DNA of 64,000 nt from Desulfomonile tiedjei (GCA_016218715.1 JACRDG010000032.1:310001-374000), one strand, 5' to 3'; shown: positions 1 through 9,653, counted from the first letter of the stretch. Numbers and translations: made by a program. The notes: generated by a model from the letters alone, not told the origin.

Positions 1-1
1 C

Positions 2-865
2 TGGCTCGCTCTCTGTTGCGCTCTGTTGACCGCGTGCTGCGATGCGGTCTCCAAGCGGATCGTTCGCACCAACGATGAATGGGTTGCAGGGACAGTCCTC
101 CTCGGTGTCGCGTGCCTGCTCCTGACTCCGGTGTTCTTGGCTCAGGATCTGAAACCCGTTTCCCTCGACTTCATCCTCCTCCTGGCCGTTGCCCTGCCTC
201 TGGAGGTTCTGGCGTACTACCTCTTTCTCTCCGCGATACGTTCGGGGCCTCTGTCGCTAACGGTACCGCTCCTCGCATTCACCCCCGTGCTGACGATACT
301 CAGCTCAGCGCTGATCGTCGGGGAGCGGATATCTTCCACCGGCGCGGTCGGAATTGCGCTGGTGACCTTGGGCGCTTATCTCTTGAACGGAGACCTCGCA
401 CGCGGCGGCCTGCTCGACCCGTTACGAGCCCTTGTTTCCCATGCCGGATCGCGGCGGATGCTGGGGGTGGCCGTTCTGTGGGCCGTAACCTCTGCGCTCG
501 GGAAGAAAGGGGTTCTCATGTACGGGGCCATTCCCTTCGGCACGGTCTTGACCTACGGGGTGCTCGTGGGGTTCGCGGCAATCAGTCTCGTTCGTATGCG
601 AGGGGAGCCCAAAAAGGCGAGGTTCGACGGGCGACTATGGGGCTTCTACCTGCTGGGAGGGATCTTCATGGGCTCGGCGCAGATCACGCACTTCCTGGCG
701 ATAAGTATGGCGCCGGTGGCGTACATGCTGTCCGTCAAGCGCCTGAGCCTCGTGTTCGGCGTGCTCCTGGGGTGGCTCTGGTTCGGAGAGGGGAACATGC
801 GCTACCGCTTGACCGCCGCGGCCGTGATGGTCGCCGGTGTCTTCTTCATCTACGATTTGCCGTGA
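2..865 (+). CDS. EamA/DMT-family membrane transporter, 5'-partial
   Basis: The frame is already open at the left window edge, so the N-terminus is missing; the first visible residues (WLALCCALLTACCDAVSKR) look like the first membrane helix of an EamA half. About nine further hydrophobic segments follow in two similar halves, as expected for the ten-helix drug/metabolite transporter superfamily. The second half contains the typical end-of-helix pattern MAPVAYMLSVKRLSLVFGVLLG, here read as two short pieces, followed by a glutamate-containing turn (WFGEGN) and a last helix. Substrate cannot be told from sequence. The gene converges on lptD with only 11 bases between the stops, and no terminator hairpin is visible there. 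An internal TTG at 26 could be mistaken for the start, but the homology clearly extends upstream of it. Confidence 0.85.
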   Translation, partial: WLALCCALLTACCDAVSKRIVRTNDEWVAGTVLLGVACLLLTPVFLAQDLKPVSLDFILLLAVALPLEVLAYYLFLSAIRSGPLSLTVPLLAFTPVLTILSSALIVGERISSTGAVGIALVTLGAYLLNGDLARGGLLDPLRALVSHAGSRRMLGVAVLWAVTSALGKKGVLMYGAIPFGTVLTYGVLVGFAAISLVRMRGEPKKARFDGRLWGFYLLGGIFMGSAQITHFLAISMAPVAYMLSVKRLSLVFGVLLGWLWFGEGNMRYRLTAAAVMVAGVFFIYDLP

Positions 866-876
866 CAGGTTTGCTG

Positions 877-3210
877 TCAGCGCCGGCGTTGTTCCGTGGG
901 CACGGTTGCGGGTGATTCGGTGGGATGTCCGAAGATCTCGGTCCAATCGCGGCTGAAACGGTAGACCTCTCCCAGCCCGAAGAGCGCGAGCGTGACAAAG
1001 ACCGTCTGATCGGGTTCTTTTATGCGGTGCGTGACGGGATCCTTCTCGCGAAGCTCCGAATATTTCAGCGTGACGCTCCAGCACTGTGGGTGATAGCTGA
1101 GACCGATCCCCGTGAAATACGAGAAGTTGAACTGGTGGGTGTACTGATTCTCGATGAAACATTCGAGGCTCGACGTCAGCTTGACCTGAACGTTCACGTT
1201 GGTCTGACGGTTGAGGGCAGCTTGCTTGTCATCTTCCGTGAACTGGTGGAGCACCCTGACGAGATCTCCCCGGTGATCCATGAAACCGAAGTTCAGACTG
1301 TACTGTCTAGTTCGATTCATGACCGGATCGTATTCCGCCTGAGCGGCAAGGTCGAGCAGCTGGAGCGGCTTGATCATGACTTCAGCCCGCGTCGCTGTCC
1401 AGGGAGAAGGTCTCGCATCCTGCTCCGCGGGGAATTCTTCGGATGGCTTTTTGTGCGAAAAGTCGTAACCCTGGGACAGGCGGACACTGAAGAAATCCAG
1501 ATATTCCCGGGGTCCAAGCCGGCCGGTGAGGGTGTGACGCAACTCTGCGGTGAGGAGACTCGCCCGATCCATCCGATCGGTGTCGTCGAAATAGGGATAG
1601 GTCTGGTGTTTGGCGAAGGGCCGGTAGGTCCAGGCGACCCGAGGCCTGATGTTGTGCCGTATCTTTTCGAAGCCGAGAAAACCCGCACCGTAAACTGCAT
1701 CGAGATCCGTGAAAGCCTGCGCGTGGATTTGGTAGAGATCCGTCCTCACCGTCCTGACCGAACTGATGCTTTTGTCCTGCTTGTAGTAATCCGCATCATA
1801 GGCCTTGGCAAAATAGAGCATCGACGGTTCCAGCTTGAGATAGGGACCCAAGGCCACGGGGAGGCTCAGGCGCGTATTCACCTGGAGCCGGCTGCCCAAC
1901 CACTGGTCGTTCATGATGGGAGCGTAATAGTGATTAAACATCGCGGTCGAGTCGATGTACAAAGGTGTGTACGGTATCTGCTGATAGAAGAGGGTGCTGG
2001 TTACTATGGGAAGGTTTTGGACGGTCACCGCGTTGTTCGGCACGTCCAGGTTGTCGAAGTGGCGCGCCTCCGCCTGGAACAAGAAGTTGTTCCACTGCCG
2101 GGACAGCACCGCGTTGGATTCGATGTAACGCACGCGCAGGCGCCGATCGAACCGCGTCCCCCACAGCTCGAAATAGTCTCGGTCCGACACCCAACTGCCG
2201 TTGGCTTTCAGCTTCACTTGCCCGGCAAACTCCTGGTCGTGCCGGAGAGAAACATAGAAACGATCGGCTTTGGCATGCCCTTCGGGGCTGTACTTCCAGT
2301 CGTAGGTATATTCCCCGTACAGAGTACCGTGAAGATCTTCGGTCGGGAAGTAACGGAACTCCATGGCGGCCTGGGCCGCGCGCTTGGTGCAGATCCGCGG
2401 GGTGACGGTGGCGTCGACGCTGGGAGAAAAATTGACGAAGAATGGAAACTTGACGTCAAAGCCCCGCGTGCTGCTATTGGCAAGCGAGGGCATGAGAAAA
2501 CCGGTTTGGCGTTGACGTTTCGCGGGATAGATCAACCAGGGGATATAGAACACGGGGATGTCCTTAATATAGAAGAACCCATGCTTCAGCGTCCCATACC
2601 CTTCGAGGGTGACGTCCAGGTCCCTTCCGGTGATCCGCCAGTCTGGGACGGCCCCATTACAGGTGGTGAAGCTCCCGCGCTCGATGCGGTAGGTCGACTC
2701 CCCTACTTTCTCGAGTTTCCTCCCTTCAAGGAATACGTTGTGCCGCGTGAGAAAGAGCTTCCCGTTGAACAGGACGCCCGTGGCCGTACTAAGCTTCAGA
2801 GTAAGTTTGTCCCCTTCGATCACGTCGCCGCCCGAGCGAGCGATCACCTTTCCATCCGCGGTCAGGTCGCCGGTATTCCCGTCGTAGGTGACGCTATCGG
2901 CCCGAAGCCGGGTGTTCCCCTGGCTTACGGTCACGTTCCCCTTGGCTGTGTAGATGTTGGTTTCGTAATTGAACGAGAGTCGCTCCGCGGACAAATGGAC
3001 CGGGGTGTCGGTCGGTACCACCGCGGTCTCCTTGGCCGGATTACTAGCCAGCGCGGTGCGCATGAGGTTGGCCGACCATGCCTCCGCGAAAGGAGGGGTG
3101 GCGCAGAAGGCCAGGACCGCGAGAAACACCCACACAAAGGCCCGGGGCTTCCTCAGCTCCCTGATCCTCTCGTTATCCCGGGGACCCTGTGTGGCGGTGT
3201 TGTTGTGCAA
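877..3210 (-). CDS. lptD: LPS-assembly outer membrane protein LptD
   Basis: Outer-membrane beta-barrel that inserts lipopolysaccharide into the outer leaflet, working with LptE and the LptB2FGC-A bridge. The 777-residue product has a basic N-terminus and a hydrophobic export segment at about residues 24-44, an OstA/LptA-like beta-jellyroll at about 70-175 (TAKGNVTVSQGNTRLRADSV), the LptD hallmark FYIKDIPVFYIPWLIYPAKR at about 215-235, and a long barrel rich in alternating aromatic residues. Cysteines occur in FTTCNG, RICTKR, LECFIE and HPQCWS, so two disulfides linking the N-domain and barrel are possible, as in E. coli LptD. The start is a TTG at 3210 with AGAGGA upstream; no better ATG is seen before the export signal. 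It lies downstream of folC on the same strand, separated by 330 bases that hold two inverted repeats. Confidence 0.93.
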   Translation of the reverse strand: MHNNTATQGPRDNERIRELRKPRAFVWVFLAVLAFCATPPFAEAWSANLMRTALASNPAKETAVVPTDTPVHLSAERLSFNYETNIYTAKGNVTVSQGNTRLRADSVTYDGNTGDLTADGKVIARSGGDVIEGDKLTLKLSTATGVLFNGKLFLTRHNVFLEGRKLEKVGESTYRIERGSFTTCNGAVPDWRITGRDLDVTLEGYGTLKHGFFYIKDIPVFYIPWLIYPAKRQRQTGFLMPSLANSSTRGFDVKFPFFVNFSPSVDATVTPRICTKRAAQAAMEFRYFPTEDLHGTLYGEYTYDWKYSPEGHAKADRFYVSLRHDQEFAGQVKLKANGSWVSDRDYFELWGTRFDRRLRVRYIESNAVLSRQWNNFLFQAEARHFDNLDVPNNAVTVQNLPIVTSTLFYQQIPYTPLYIDSTAMFNHYYAPIMNDQWLGSRLQVNTRLSLPVALGPYLKLEPSMLYFAKAYDADYYKQDKSISSVRTVRTDLYQIHAQAFTDLDAVYGAGFLGFEKIRHNIRPRVAWTYRPFAKHQTYPYFDDTDRMDRASLLTAELRHTLTGRLGPREYLDFFSVRLSQGYDFSHKKPSEEFPAEQDARPSPWTATRAEVMIKPLQLLDLAAQAEYDPVMNRTRQYSLNFGFMDHRGDLVRVLHQFTEDDKQAALNRQTNVNVQVKLTSSLECFIENQYTHQFNFSYFTGIGLSYHPQCWSVTLKYSELREKDPVTHRIKEPDQTVFVTLALFGLGEVYRFSRDWTEIFGHPTESPATVPTEQRRR

Positions 3211-3260
3211 CGTCGTAGTCGTCCTCTCGACACGTATCAGCGACTTACGTCACCATGTTG

Positions 3261-3334
3261 GCGAAAGCAAGTACTATAGTAGGTACCGGACCCTCGGGGC
3301 CATTCGGACACTTAGATCCGGTACTTGCTTTCGC
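3261..3334. repeat. Inverted repeat with 14-bp perfect arms
   Basis: The sequence GCGAAAGCAAGTAC at 3261-3274 is repeated in reverse complement (GTACTTGCTTTCGC) at 3321-3334, with 46 bases between. It lies just upstream of the lptD start, in the lptD leader on the minus strand. The long loop argues against a simple terminator; a protein-binding or mobile-element origin is possible. Confidence 0.6.
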
Positions 3335-3362
3335 AAGTTCCTTCAGGCCTTTGCGAGGTTAT

Positions 3363-3421
3363 GGTGGGACAGGCATCTTGCCTGTCATTTCCGGACGGAC
3401 AGGCAAGATGCCTGTACCACC
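3363..3421. repeat. Dispersed palindromic repeat, family A (copy 1)
   Basis: GGTGGGACAGGCATCTTG and its continuation are followed after about ten bases by the reverse complement ending in CCTGTACCACC, giving arms of roughly 23 bp with one mismatch. Within each arm, GACAGGCAAGATGCCTGT is itself palindromic. Related copies occur at 30461-30536 and 57521-57579, and a single arm at 61212-61254. All four are intergenic. A partial third arm (GATGCCCGTCCCACC) follows near 3474-3488. Confidence 0.8.
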
Positions 3422-3539
3422 AATCCAGCTCAGCACGATCTCGACGTTGTCCCTGGTTTTGAGACTGGTTCCGATGCCCGTCCCACCAAAGCCGCTCCTG
3501 TTTCCGCGACGCGGAACACAATGGCGTGCTTGAACACCG

Positions 3540-4859
3540 TCAGACCGCCGACTGCCATTCGTCTTCGAGCCCACAGACCCGACGCACCGGCCCGATCATG
3601 TACAGAGATCCCGCGGCAAGGATCACATCCTGTGCCGAGGCCTTGTTCAGCAGCAGGTGCATTCCATCAGCGATACTTGGAGCCGCAGCGACCGGGACGC
3701 CGAATTTCGTCACCAACCTGCTCAGCTCCTCTCCGTCGAGCGCGCGGTCTCCTTGAGGGGCTACGCAGACCACCTCGCGGGCGAGCGGTACAATGATATT
3801 CAGCAGTGCTTCGTAGTTCTTGTCTCTCAGCATGCCGAGCAGCATCAGCGGCTTGATCCCGGGATACGCTTGCCGGAACGTGCTCTTGAGCATCCTCATC
3901 CCTTCCGGAGTGTGTGCTCCGTCGATGACGACGTCCGGGTGCCGTTTTACCAGTTCGAATCTCCCGGGAAACCGAGTCCTCCAAAGGCCCTCACGGATCG
4001 CGGGTTCCGGGATGGAGAATCCTTGCCGTCTCAATTGCTCGACAACGGCCACGGCCAGTGACGCGTTCTTGATCTGATGGCTTCCTGGCATGCTGAGGAT
4101 GAGGTCTTCCAAAGTCAGCGTGCCGGAGCGGTACGTGAACCGCCCGGGGGCCTTCTTGGTCCCGCGAAACTCGCGGCCGAATTCCCAGACCGGGGCCGAT
4201 GCTTCGGCAGCCTTCGCGAGAATCACCTCACGGGCTGCCGCGCGTGACGCTCCGGTTATCAAGGGAACCGCCGGCTTGATAATACCTGCCTTCTCCCGCG
4301 CGATCGCGGCTATTCCCACGCCGAGGTAGTCCTCATGCTCTCGCGAAATATCGGTGATGATCGTTACCGCGGGAGCGATGGTGTTCGTGGCGTCGAGCCT
4401 GCCTCCCAGTCCCACTTCGATGACTGCAAGGTCCGGCTTTGTTTGGGCGATGAAGTCAAAAGCCATCGCGGTGGTGAACTCGAAGAACGTGGTGCGCACC
4501 GGGTTATAGAGCTTCCGCACCTTTTCCGTTGACGCCACGAGCGCTTCCTTGGATATGAGCGCATCGTTGAGCCTGACCCGCTCGCGGAAATCGTTCAGAT
4601 GGGGCGAGGTGTACAAGGCGCTCTTCATCCCGGCCGCGGTCAGCATCTCGAAAACGAAGGCAGACGTGGAGCCCTTGCCGTTGCTGCCGGCCACATGAAC
4701 GGACGGGAAGCTTGTCTGAGGATTGCCCAGTTGCTCCAGCAATCGGGTGATGTTGTCCAGCCCCAGAAGAATGCCGAACCGCTCCAGGCTGTACAGAAAA
4801 CTGATTGTCTGCTCGTATGCCTCATCGAGGCTTGTGAGCGAGGCCGGCTGCATGACCAT
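3540..4859 (-). CDS. folC: Bifunctional folylpolyglutamate synthase / dihydrofolate synthase
   Basis: Mur-ligase-fold enzyme that joins L-glutamate to dihydropteroate and extends the polyglutamate tail of folates in the cytosol. The 439-residue length is normal. The ATP-binding loop HVAGSNGKGSTSA is at about residues 55-67, the conserved EVGLGGRLDATN at about 146-157, the Mur-type DISREHEDYLG at about 166-176, and the C-domain FPGRFELV and DGAHTPEG motifs at about 297-318. The start at 4859 (MVMQPASLTSLDEAYEQTI) fits family N-termini. It precedes lptD on the same strand, but the 330-base repeat-containing gap makes co-transcription uncertain. Confidence 0.94.
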   Translation of the reverse strand: MVMQPASLTSLDEAYEQTISFLYSLERFGILLGLDNITRLLEQLGNPQTSFPSVHVAGSNGKGSTSAFVFEMLTAAGMKSALYTSPHLNDFRERVRLNDALISKEALVASTEKVRKLYNPVRTTFFEFTTAMAFDFIAQTKPDLAVIEVGLGGRLDATNTIAPAVTIITDISREHEDYLGVGIAAIAREKAGIIKPAVPLITGASRAAAREVILAKAAEASAPVWEFGREFRGTKKAPGRFTYRSGTLTLEDLILSMPGSHQIKNASLAVAVVEQLRRQGFSIPEPAIREGLWRTRFPGRFELVKRHPDVVIDGAHTPEGMRMLKSTFRQAYPGIKPLMLLGMLRDKNYEALLNIIVPLAREVVCVAPQGDRALDGEELSRLVTKFGVPVAAAPSIADGMHLLLNKASAQDVILAAGSLYMIGPVRRVCGLEDEWQSAV

Positions 4860-5012
4860 GGACCTCCACCTGACGCTTTCCGTGCGTGTCTATAGCACAC
4901 CCCTGCGAGCCCGTCAAGACGGTGGCCCAGGTAACCAACTGTATTAATTAGTGAATGTTTTTACGAAGACGTGAAAGGGGAGATTCATCAGCGGCGATGC
5001 CGGGCAACCGGA

Positions 5013-5591
5013 CTACGGGTGGTCTTCGGTCAGCGCAGCCCACTCACCCGAATCGACCATCCTCAGCGATCGATGCCGAAGGAATTTGCGAAGTTCTGCC
5101 AGCCCGTCCTCACGAATTTCCGTTATCTCGAATCCCGCGACCCACGCCGCGCCGTCGTATTTCACCCACCGGCACGTAGCGCGGAATTCAAACGGTTCCA
5201 ACTCGCCGAAGTCGTCACCCAGAACCACGAGGTCTTTGACTTCGTTCACCTCTGCCCGCAAGCCGCGAGTCCCCAGGCCTCTGCTGGCAAAGTTGCGCAC
5301 CACGCCGCGATTCGAGGGATTTCCTTGCTCGCAGACAGCCACGGGAACGGCAGCGGTTTCCCTGGGGTGCAGCCGCATGTCGCGAATGTCCGCGGTATCG
5401 TCATACCAGGGCACCCGGTTCACCAATTCGTCTGGATGAAGGAACCCTCCGGCAACCAGTTTCCGAAAAGTGCTCTGCAGCCCACGGGAGGACAGGTGAT
5501 ACTTTTCCATCAATTCTGAGTCAGTCATACCCGACCGTAGGTCCGGCACGATGTCTCCTGCGTTGATCTTTATCTTGGGCTTGGATACCAT
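5013..5591 (-). CDS. PilZ-like domain protein with short N-terminal helical motif
   Basis: A 192-residue soluble protein. The N-terminus (MVSKPKIKINAGDIVPDLRSG, residues 1-21) runs into DSELMEKYHLSSRGLQSTF, a helical motif I know from many deltaproteobacterial proteins, often with PilZ or response-regulator domains. The C-terminal half (about 95-180) is beta-rich with NFASRGLGTRGL and WVAGFEITEI, which resembles a PilZ fold. The usual c-di-GMP-binding RxxxR is not evident, so nucleotide binding is doubtful. I start at the ATG at 5591 because the frame upstream to 5843 has no recognisable protein character. Confidence 0.65.
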   Translation of the reverse strand: MVSKPKIKINAGDIVPDLRSGMTDSELMEKYHLSSRGLQSTFRKLVAGGFLHPDELVNRVPWYDDTADIRDMRLHPRETAAVPVAVCEQGNPSNRGVVRNFASRGLGTRGLRAEVNEVKDLVVLGDDFGELEPFEFRATCRWVKYDGAAWVAGFEITEIREDGLAELRKFLRHRSLRMVDSGEWAALTEDHP

Positions 5592-5892
5592 GATGTCCCG
5601 CTCTTTTGTTGGTAACGGGTTGAAATTACGTGGGAGGGCAGCCCATGCAGAAGGCAGAACCAAGAGCAGATGCTCTCCGAATTTCGTTTCGCTCGTGTGC
5701 CTTCGACTTCCGTTCCATAATACCCCAAGCATCCTTCCCCGTGCACCCTTTTTGTCAGAATTTGAGAAAAAGCGCGGCTCGTGCTCCTCTGGGGGAAGAG
5801 ATTCCATCTGTTGCCGCATCCTTAGGGAAGCATACGTGTTCACTTTCAGGGCACTCCTGAGTAATTATAGCCAGTTGCGTCAAGAAATGCCT

Positions 5893-5975
5893 CGTCACCC
5901 GGCGCAGGCCGGGGTCCGGCAGGCCTCGAAGCCCGCGAAGCGCGGGACTGGATTGCGGCCTTCGCCGGAATGACG
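5893..5975. repeat. Imperfect inverted repeat of the 'CCGGAATGACG' type
   Basis: CGTCACCCGGCGCAGGCC at the left and GGCCTTCGCCGGAATGACG at the right form an imperfect long hairpin in the 500-base gap between 5591 and 6091. The right arm belongs to the widespread intergenic element built on GGCCTTCGCCGGAATGACG. Related pieces are seen at about 12188-12205 and 51235-51250. The rest of this gap holds nothing I can name. Confidence 0.65.
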
Positions 5976-6090
5976 GACGGAGGAAGCGCCCAGCATCGAG
6001 TGGAGGCCTATGCCTTCCCGGAGAAGGTTGGAGTGAAAGTGCTGCTAGATTGACGTGTGTCGTGCGTACTTCCGATCCTGATAACAGGTG

Positions 6091-7056
6091 TCAGAGGGCT
6101 TCTTTGAGGCGCGAAATCATTGCGGCCCAGTGGGAGTCGTTGCGGAAGATCACGAGGCGCCCGCCCAGCCCCACGAGTTCCCCCTTCTCCTTGTCCCCCT
6201 TCATCTTGTACCGGTTCGCCAGCAGCAATGCGTTCTTGAGGGGAGTCTCCATGTGAACCGTCCCAACGATCTTCATGCTCGGGTTGTTTTCGAGGAGCGT
6301 CGGAATGATGAACTCCACATCCTTGCCGAACCAGCAGTCGAAATAGGCCATCTTTTGCAGTCTCGCTCGGAAGACCTCCGCGTACGGGTCTTCCCTCTCC
6401 GTACGAGCCAGCCAGCCAGCCACCCCGTCCAGCACGCGGCCGCCGCCGGAGAAGCCCGCCAGAGTAATGGCGGTCTTGTCTTTCGAGACATGGGGGAAGC
6501 GCCTGCGGAATGCCTTGTAGATCGCGTTCACGGTCTGGATCAGACGGTCGGGTCGTTCCCCCGGTGGAGGGACAAGTGAGTTCCAGCGATCGTTACCGCC
6601 GACCGGTGGTACAACGTACGGGGTATCGACTAATCCGACGAACACGAAGGGACGGTCGGGCCTGTTGCAGGCGAGGGCTTCCAACTCCTTGCGGAATACC
6701 TGGTAGTAATCCTTGGAGTGCATCCCGTGAAAATAGAGAATCAGCTCGAGGCTTTGGCTGCGCCTGAAATCGTAGTTTCCGGACAGCCACACGTAGCGCA
6801 GCTCGTCATCCCATGGGTAGATCCGCCACTTCTGATAGGGGAGATGACCCAACGATGAAACGACCAGCCCTTGATCCTCTTGGAGAACGGGTACCCTCGT
6901 GTGCTGGATAAGGTACGGAGAATGGGTCAGCAGCGTGCATGAGCAGGTGGCAAGCAGCACTGCGGCCAGGACGAAGATCCGGAGCACCGGCGAGTGCCGG
7001 GCCCACGGCAGCGAGTCCCTTTCAAGTCCGACATATGCCGCTCGACCAAGATGCAT
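6091..7056 (-). CDS. Putative lipoprotein with alpha/beta-hydrolase-like nucleophile motif
   Basis: 321 residues. A hydrophobic export segment at about residues 24-40 ends in LLATCSC, which can serve as a lipobox, so the protein is probably anchored in an outer or inner membrane facing the periplasm. The body contains LILYFHGMHSKDYY (about 104-117), like the oxyanion region of alpha/beta hydrolases, and ITLAGFSGGGRVLDG (about 206-220), a G-x-S-x-G nucleophile elbow. A late NDSHWAAM (about 308-315) could supply the histidine. These features suggest a serine esterase or peptidase of unknown substrate. A GGAGG lies about 12 bases before the ATG at 7056. I do not recognise a named family. Confidence 0.7.
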   Translation of the reverse strand: MHLGRAAYVGLERDSLPWARHSPVLRIFVLAAVLLATCSCTLLTHSPYLIQHTRVPVLQEDQGLVVSSLGHLPYQKWRIYPWDDELRYVWLSGNYDFRRSQSLELILYFHGMHSKDYYQVFRKELEALACNRPDRPFVFVGLVDTPYVVPPVGGNDRWNSLVPPPGERPDRLIQTVNAIYKAFRRRFPHVSKDKTAITLAGFSGGGRVLDGVAGWLARTEREDPYAEVFRARLQKMAYFDCWFGKDVEFIIPTLLENNPSMKIVGTVHMETPLKNALLLANRYKMKGDKEKGELVGLGGRLVIFRNDSHWAAMISRLKEAL

Positions 7057-7187
7057 GAGGACGAAAATCCCTCCGCATGGGATTTCCCTCCCCGGACAAC
7101 GAATTCTACCAATTTATCAAACAAGTTGTCAACCATACATGAGAAAACTTATTACGGTAGAAGCTCCGCCTCTTTCCCACCCATGTC

Positions 7188-8138
7188 TCAGCCACAGTAG
7201 GTGGCAAGAAATTCTCTCATGATGAACTCCACGGTATCCTGATTGACGTGGAAATTCTCCCGGCCTTCGGCAAAGACCGGCTGGTTCATGAGAGGGCGAT
7301 AGATGGCGGCCATCTCGAAGGCAGGAAAGTAGACCGCGTTCTCGTGGCGTGCGACAAACTCGTCCGCAACGGCTCGCAGGGTTGCCTTGGAGTTGCAGCT
7401 TGCTGAAATTACGTCCATGTCCTGTCGGAAGGTAGCCCAAAGGTGGACGGGTGAGACGGTTATCAAGAGGCGACACTCAGGATTGTACCTGGCCATGAGT
7501 TGATGTATCCGTTCGAGATTTTCAAGGTTTTCGCCGAACCGACTCACCCGGAAGCGGTAGCGGCTCATGTTGCCACCCTCATTGACGTACGGCCCTGACG
7601 GAAGGCAGATGACCGAGCCGTCTTCCCGGTCTTCCCAGATTTCGGTCAACCCCAGGGTGAGTATGAGCACTTCCGCGGTTTCCAGGGCCTTTCGAGAGCA
7701 TACCCGGTGGGCCGCGAAATCGGACTCTGCCTCATCCATACTCCCGTAGAGAATGATGCGGCGATAAGGATCCTGTACCGTGCCGGACTGAGGAGCGATC
7801 CACCAGCGAAGCTGGGGCCGCCAGGTCTCGAAGGTGTACTCGAAGATCTGCCTCATGGAAAAGGTATTGTACAGCCTTTCCCATGCTGCGCTGGCATGCT
7901 TGGCAGCGGGATGGTGGGTTTCCTCGGTGATGTACGAAAAACCTTCCCGGATAAGGACGGTTTTGATCTCCCGGGCAAAACACGACCCCATGGAAGCGAT
8001 CCGTGTCGACCGGTCGATCTGCAAGGGAGGCTTCTCCGGCCTGGGATACACGCCGTCCGGCTCTGGATTGTCGTACGAACCGGGCCAGACCTGCCAGGGA
8101 TGAAATCGATGCACTGGATGAACGTCTGAACGAGCCAT
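7188..8138 (-). CDS. GSCFA domain protein
   Basis: The eponymous GSCFA motif (ASMGSCFAREIK) is at about residues 44-55 of a 316-residue protein. The later LTLGLTEIWEDREDG and VSPVHLWATFR segments fit the family, which resembles SGNH/GDSL hydrolases in having a serine near the N-terminus and a conserved histidine after V-S-P-V. The biochemical role of GSCFA proteins is not established; some lie near polysaccharide genes. I use the ATG at 8138; a GTG nine bases upstream is possible. Neighbours on both sides are on the same strand but separated by more than 100 bases. Confidence 0.8.
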   Translation of the reverse strand: MARSDVHPVHRFHPWQVWPGSYDNPEPDGVYPRPEKPPLQIDRSTRIASMGSCFAREIKTVLIREGFSYITEETHHPAAKHASAAWERLYNTFSMRQIFEYTFETWRPQLRWWIAPQSGTVQDPYRRIILYGSMDEAESDFAAHRVCSRKALETAEVLILTLGLTEIWEDREDGSVICLPSGPYVNEGGNMSRYRFRVSRFGENLENLERIHQLMARYNPECRLLITVSPVHLWATFRQDMDVISASCNSKATLRAVADEFVARHENAVYFPAFEMAAIYRPLMNQPVFAEGRENFHVNQDTVEFIMREFLATYCG

Positions 8139-8323
8139 TTTGCACACAGAATTGCGTCACGCGGCCGCCGGGAGGGCAGCCCGCCACGCGTGGAGCAGTG
8201 ATCACAAGCGGGTAGCGCGTGTAAGTAGGAAGTTTCCGGAGAGGAGAGCGGGGGAGGCTTCCTCGGCTACGAGGACCCTCCTCCGCAATCCTTTCCAAAG
8301 CCTCTCAGACTCTGAATCGGCCT

Positions 8324-9541
8324 CTACGCTCCGAACTTGATCTGTCGAAGCGCATGCGCGGTGATGAGGCCCATGAGCGACGAAGCCCTGAACTGGCCGA
8401 GTGCGCCCATGAGACATTGGCTCTCGCCGAATCCGGTCACATTCGGGTTGGAACGGCTGACTCCCGGGGCCCACATCAGTACGGGCACCGGATGCCAGCT
8501 GTGCGACTTGAGCACCGCGGGTGTGGAATGATCTCCCGTAACCACGAGAACGTCAGGTTTCAACTCCACGATCTGGGGAATAATTTTGTCCACCTTCTCG
8601 ATTTCCTTGACCTTGGCATCGAAATCGCCGTCTTCGCCTCGGCTGTCCGTGTACTTGTAATGGAAGAAGAAGAAGTCGAAGGCGTTCCATTCGCGCCTCA
8701 AGGCTTGGAGTTGATCGTCGAGGTTGGCCAAGCCTCCGATAAGGGTCATCCCCGCGAGGCTGGCCAACCCTTTGTACATCGGATACACCGCGAGAGCCGC
8801 GGCCCGGATCTTGAACACCTGCTCCATCGAAGGGAGGCCCGGTTCTTTGGCCCATCCACGAAGGGTCACCATGTTCGCTGGGTGTTCGTTCTTGATGCGC
8901 TCCCGCACCTTCTCCACCCACATGCCGACCAGCTCCGCAGTATGCCGGGCTTCCGGGGAACCATCCTGAGCCTGAACGGGAATGGGTTTGAGGCCTGTCT
9001 TCTGCGGATCGGTCTCATTGAGATGCGGTGAAAGGCCCGACCCTCTCAGGACAAGTGCAAACCGGTATTCCCGTACTGGCTTGACGATCACCTCGACCCC
9101 CGGCAGGGTTATGTCTTCGATGAGGCCCACCATGCGGGCACATTCTTCGGTCGGTATTCGGCCGGCCCGGCGATCCGTGATGAGCCCGTTGCCGTCGACC
9201 GTACAGAAGTTGCCTCTCGCTGCCACGTCCTGATCGGTGAGGGCAAGACCGATTCCCACCGCTTCGAGGACGCCTCTGCCGATAAGGTACTTCAACGGAT
9301 CGTACCCGAAGAGCCCGAGATGCCCTGGTCCGCTCCCGGGCGAGATACCGATGTCCACCGTGTGCATAAGCCCAACCATCCCTTCCCGGGCAAGCCGGTC
9401 AAGGTTGGGCGTGGCTGCGGCCTCCAGCTCGGTCGGCCCTCCGGTCTCCCTGGGGAGTCCGCCAAGGCCGTCCATCACCAGGAGGACCATCTTGGTGTCG
9501 CCTTTTTGGGCAAGGGTGCTCATGAGGTCAAGGTCTGTCAT
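8324..9541 (-). CDS. apgM: 2,3-bisphosphoglycerate-independent phosphoglycerate mutase, archaeal type
   Basis: Cytosolic metalloenzyme of the alkaline phosphatase superfamily that interconverts 3- and 2-phosphoglycerate. The 405-residue length is typical. Metal-binding and catalytic signatures are LLVMDGLGGLP (about 20-30), ISPGSGPGHLGLFGYDP (about 65-81), FHYKYTDSRGEDGD (about 293-306) and VVTGDHSTPAVLKSHSWHP (about 332-350). The start ATG at 9541 has AGGAG seven bases upstream. This archaeal-type mutase is common in deltaproteobacteria. Confidence 0.92.
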   Translation of the reverse strand: MTDLDLMSTLAQKGDTKMVLLVMDGLGGLPRETGGPTELEAAATPNLDRLAREGMVGLMHTVDIGISPGSGPGHLGLFGYDPLKYLIGRGVLEAVGIGLALTDQDVAARGNFCTVDGNGLITDRRAGRIPTEECARMVGLIEDITLPGVEVIVKPVREYRFALVLRGSGLSPHLNETDPQKTGLKPIPVQAQDGSPEARHTAELVGMWVEKVRERIKNEHPANMVTLRGWAKEPGLPSMEQVFKIRAAALAVYPMYKGLASLAGMTLIGGLANLDDQLQALRREWNAFDFFFFHYKYTDSRGEDGDFDAKVKEIEKVDKIIPQIVELKPDVLVVTGDHSTPAVLKSHSWHPVPVLMWAPGVSRSNPNVTGFGESQCLMGALGQFRASSLMGLITAHALRQIKFGA

Positions 9542-9653
9542 GTTCGGCTCCTATCCAACAAAATCGGCGAATCGTGCCGGTAACGCACGGGGAAACATTC
9601 AGCACCGTTGTGGTCGTGCACCGCAGTCAAGATCCTTTACACTTATACACTGC

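Noticed and set aside
925-3279. A 784-codon open frame on the plus strand opposite lptD
   Set aside because: It is the antisense of a fully recognisable lptD; GC-rich codon bias leaves the opposite strand free of stops. The translation shows no protein family features.
3363-3421. Family A repeats as a CRISPR array or attachment site
   Set aside because: Copies are single, palindromic and far apart, with no regular spacers, cas genes or integrase.
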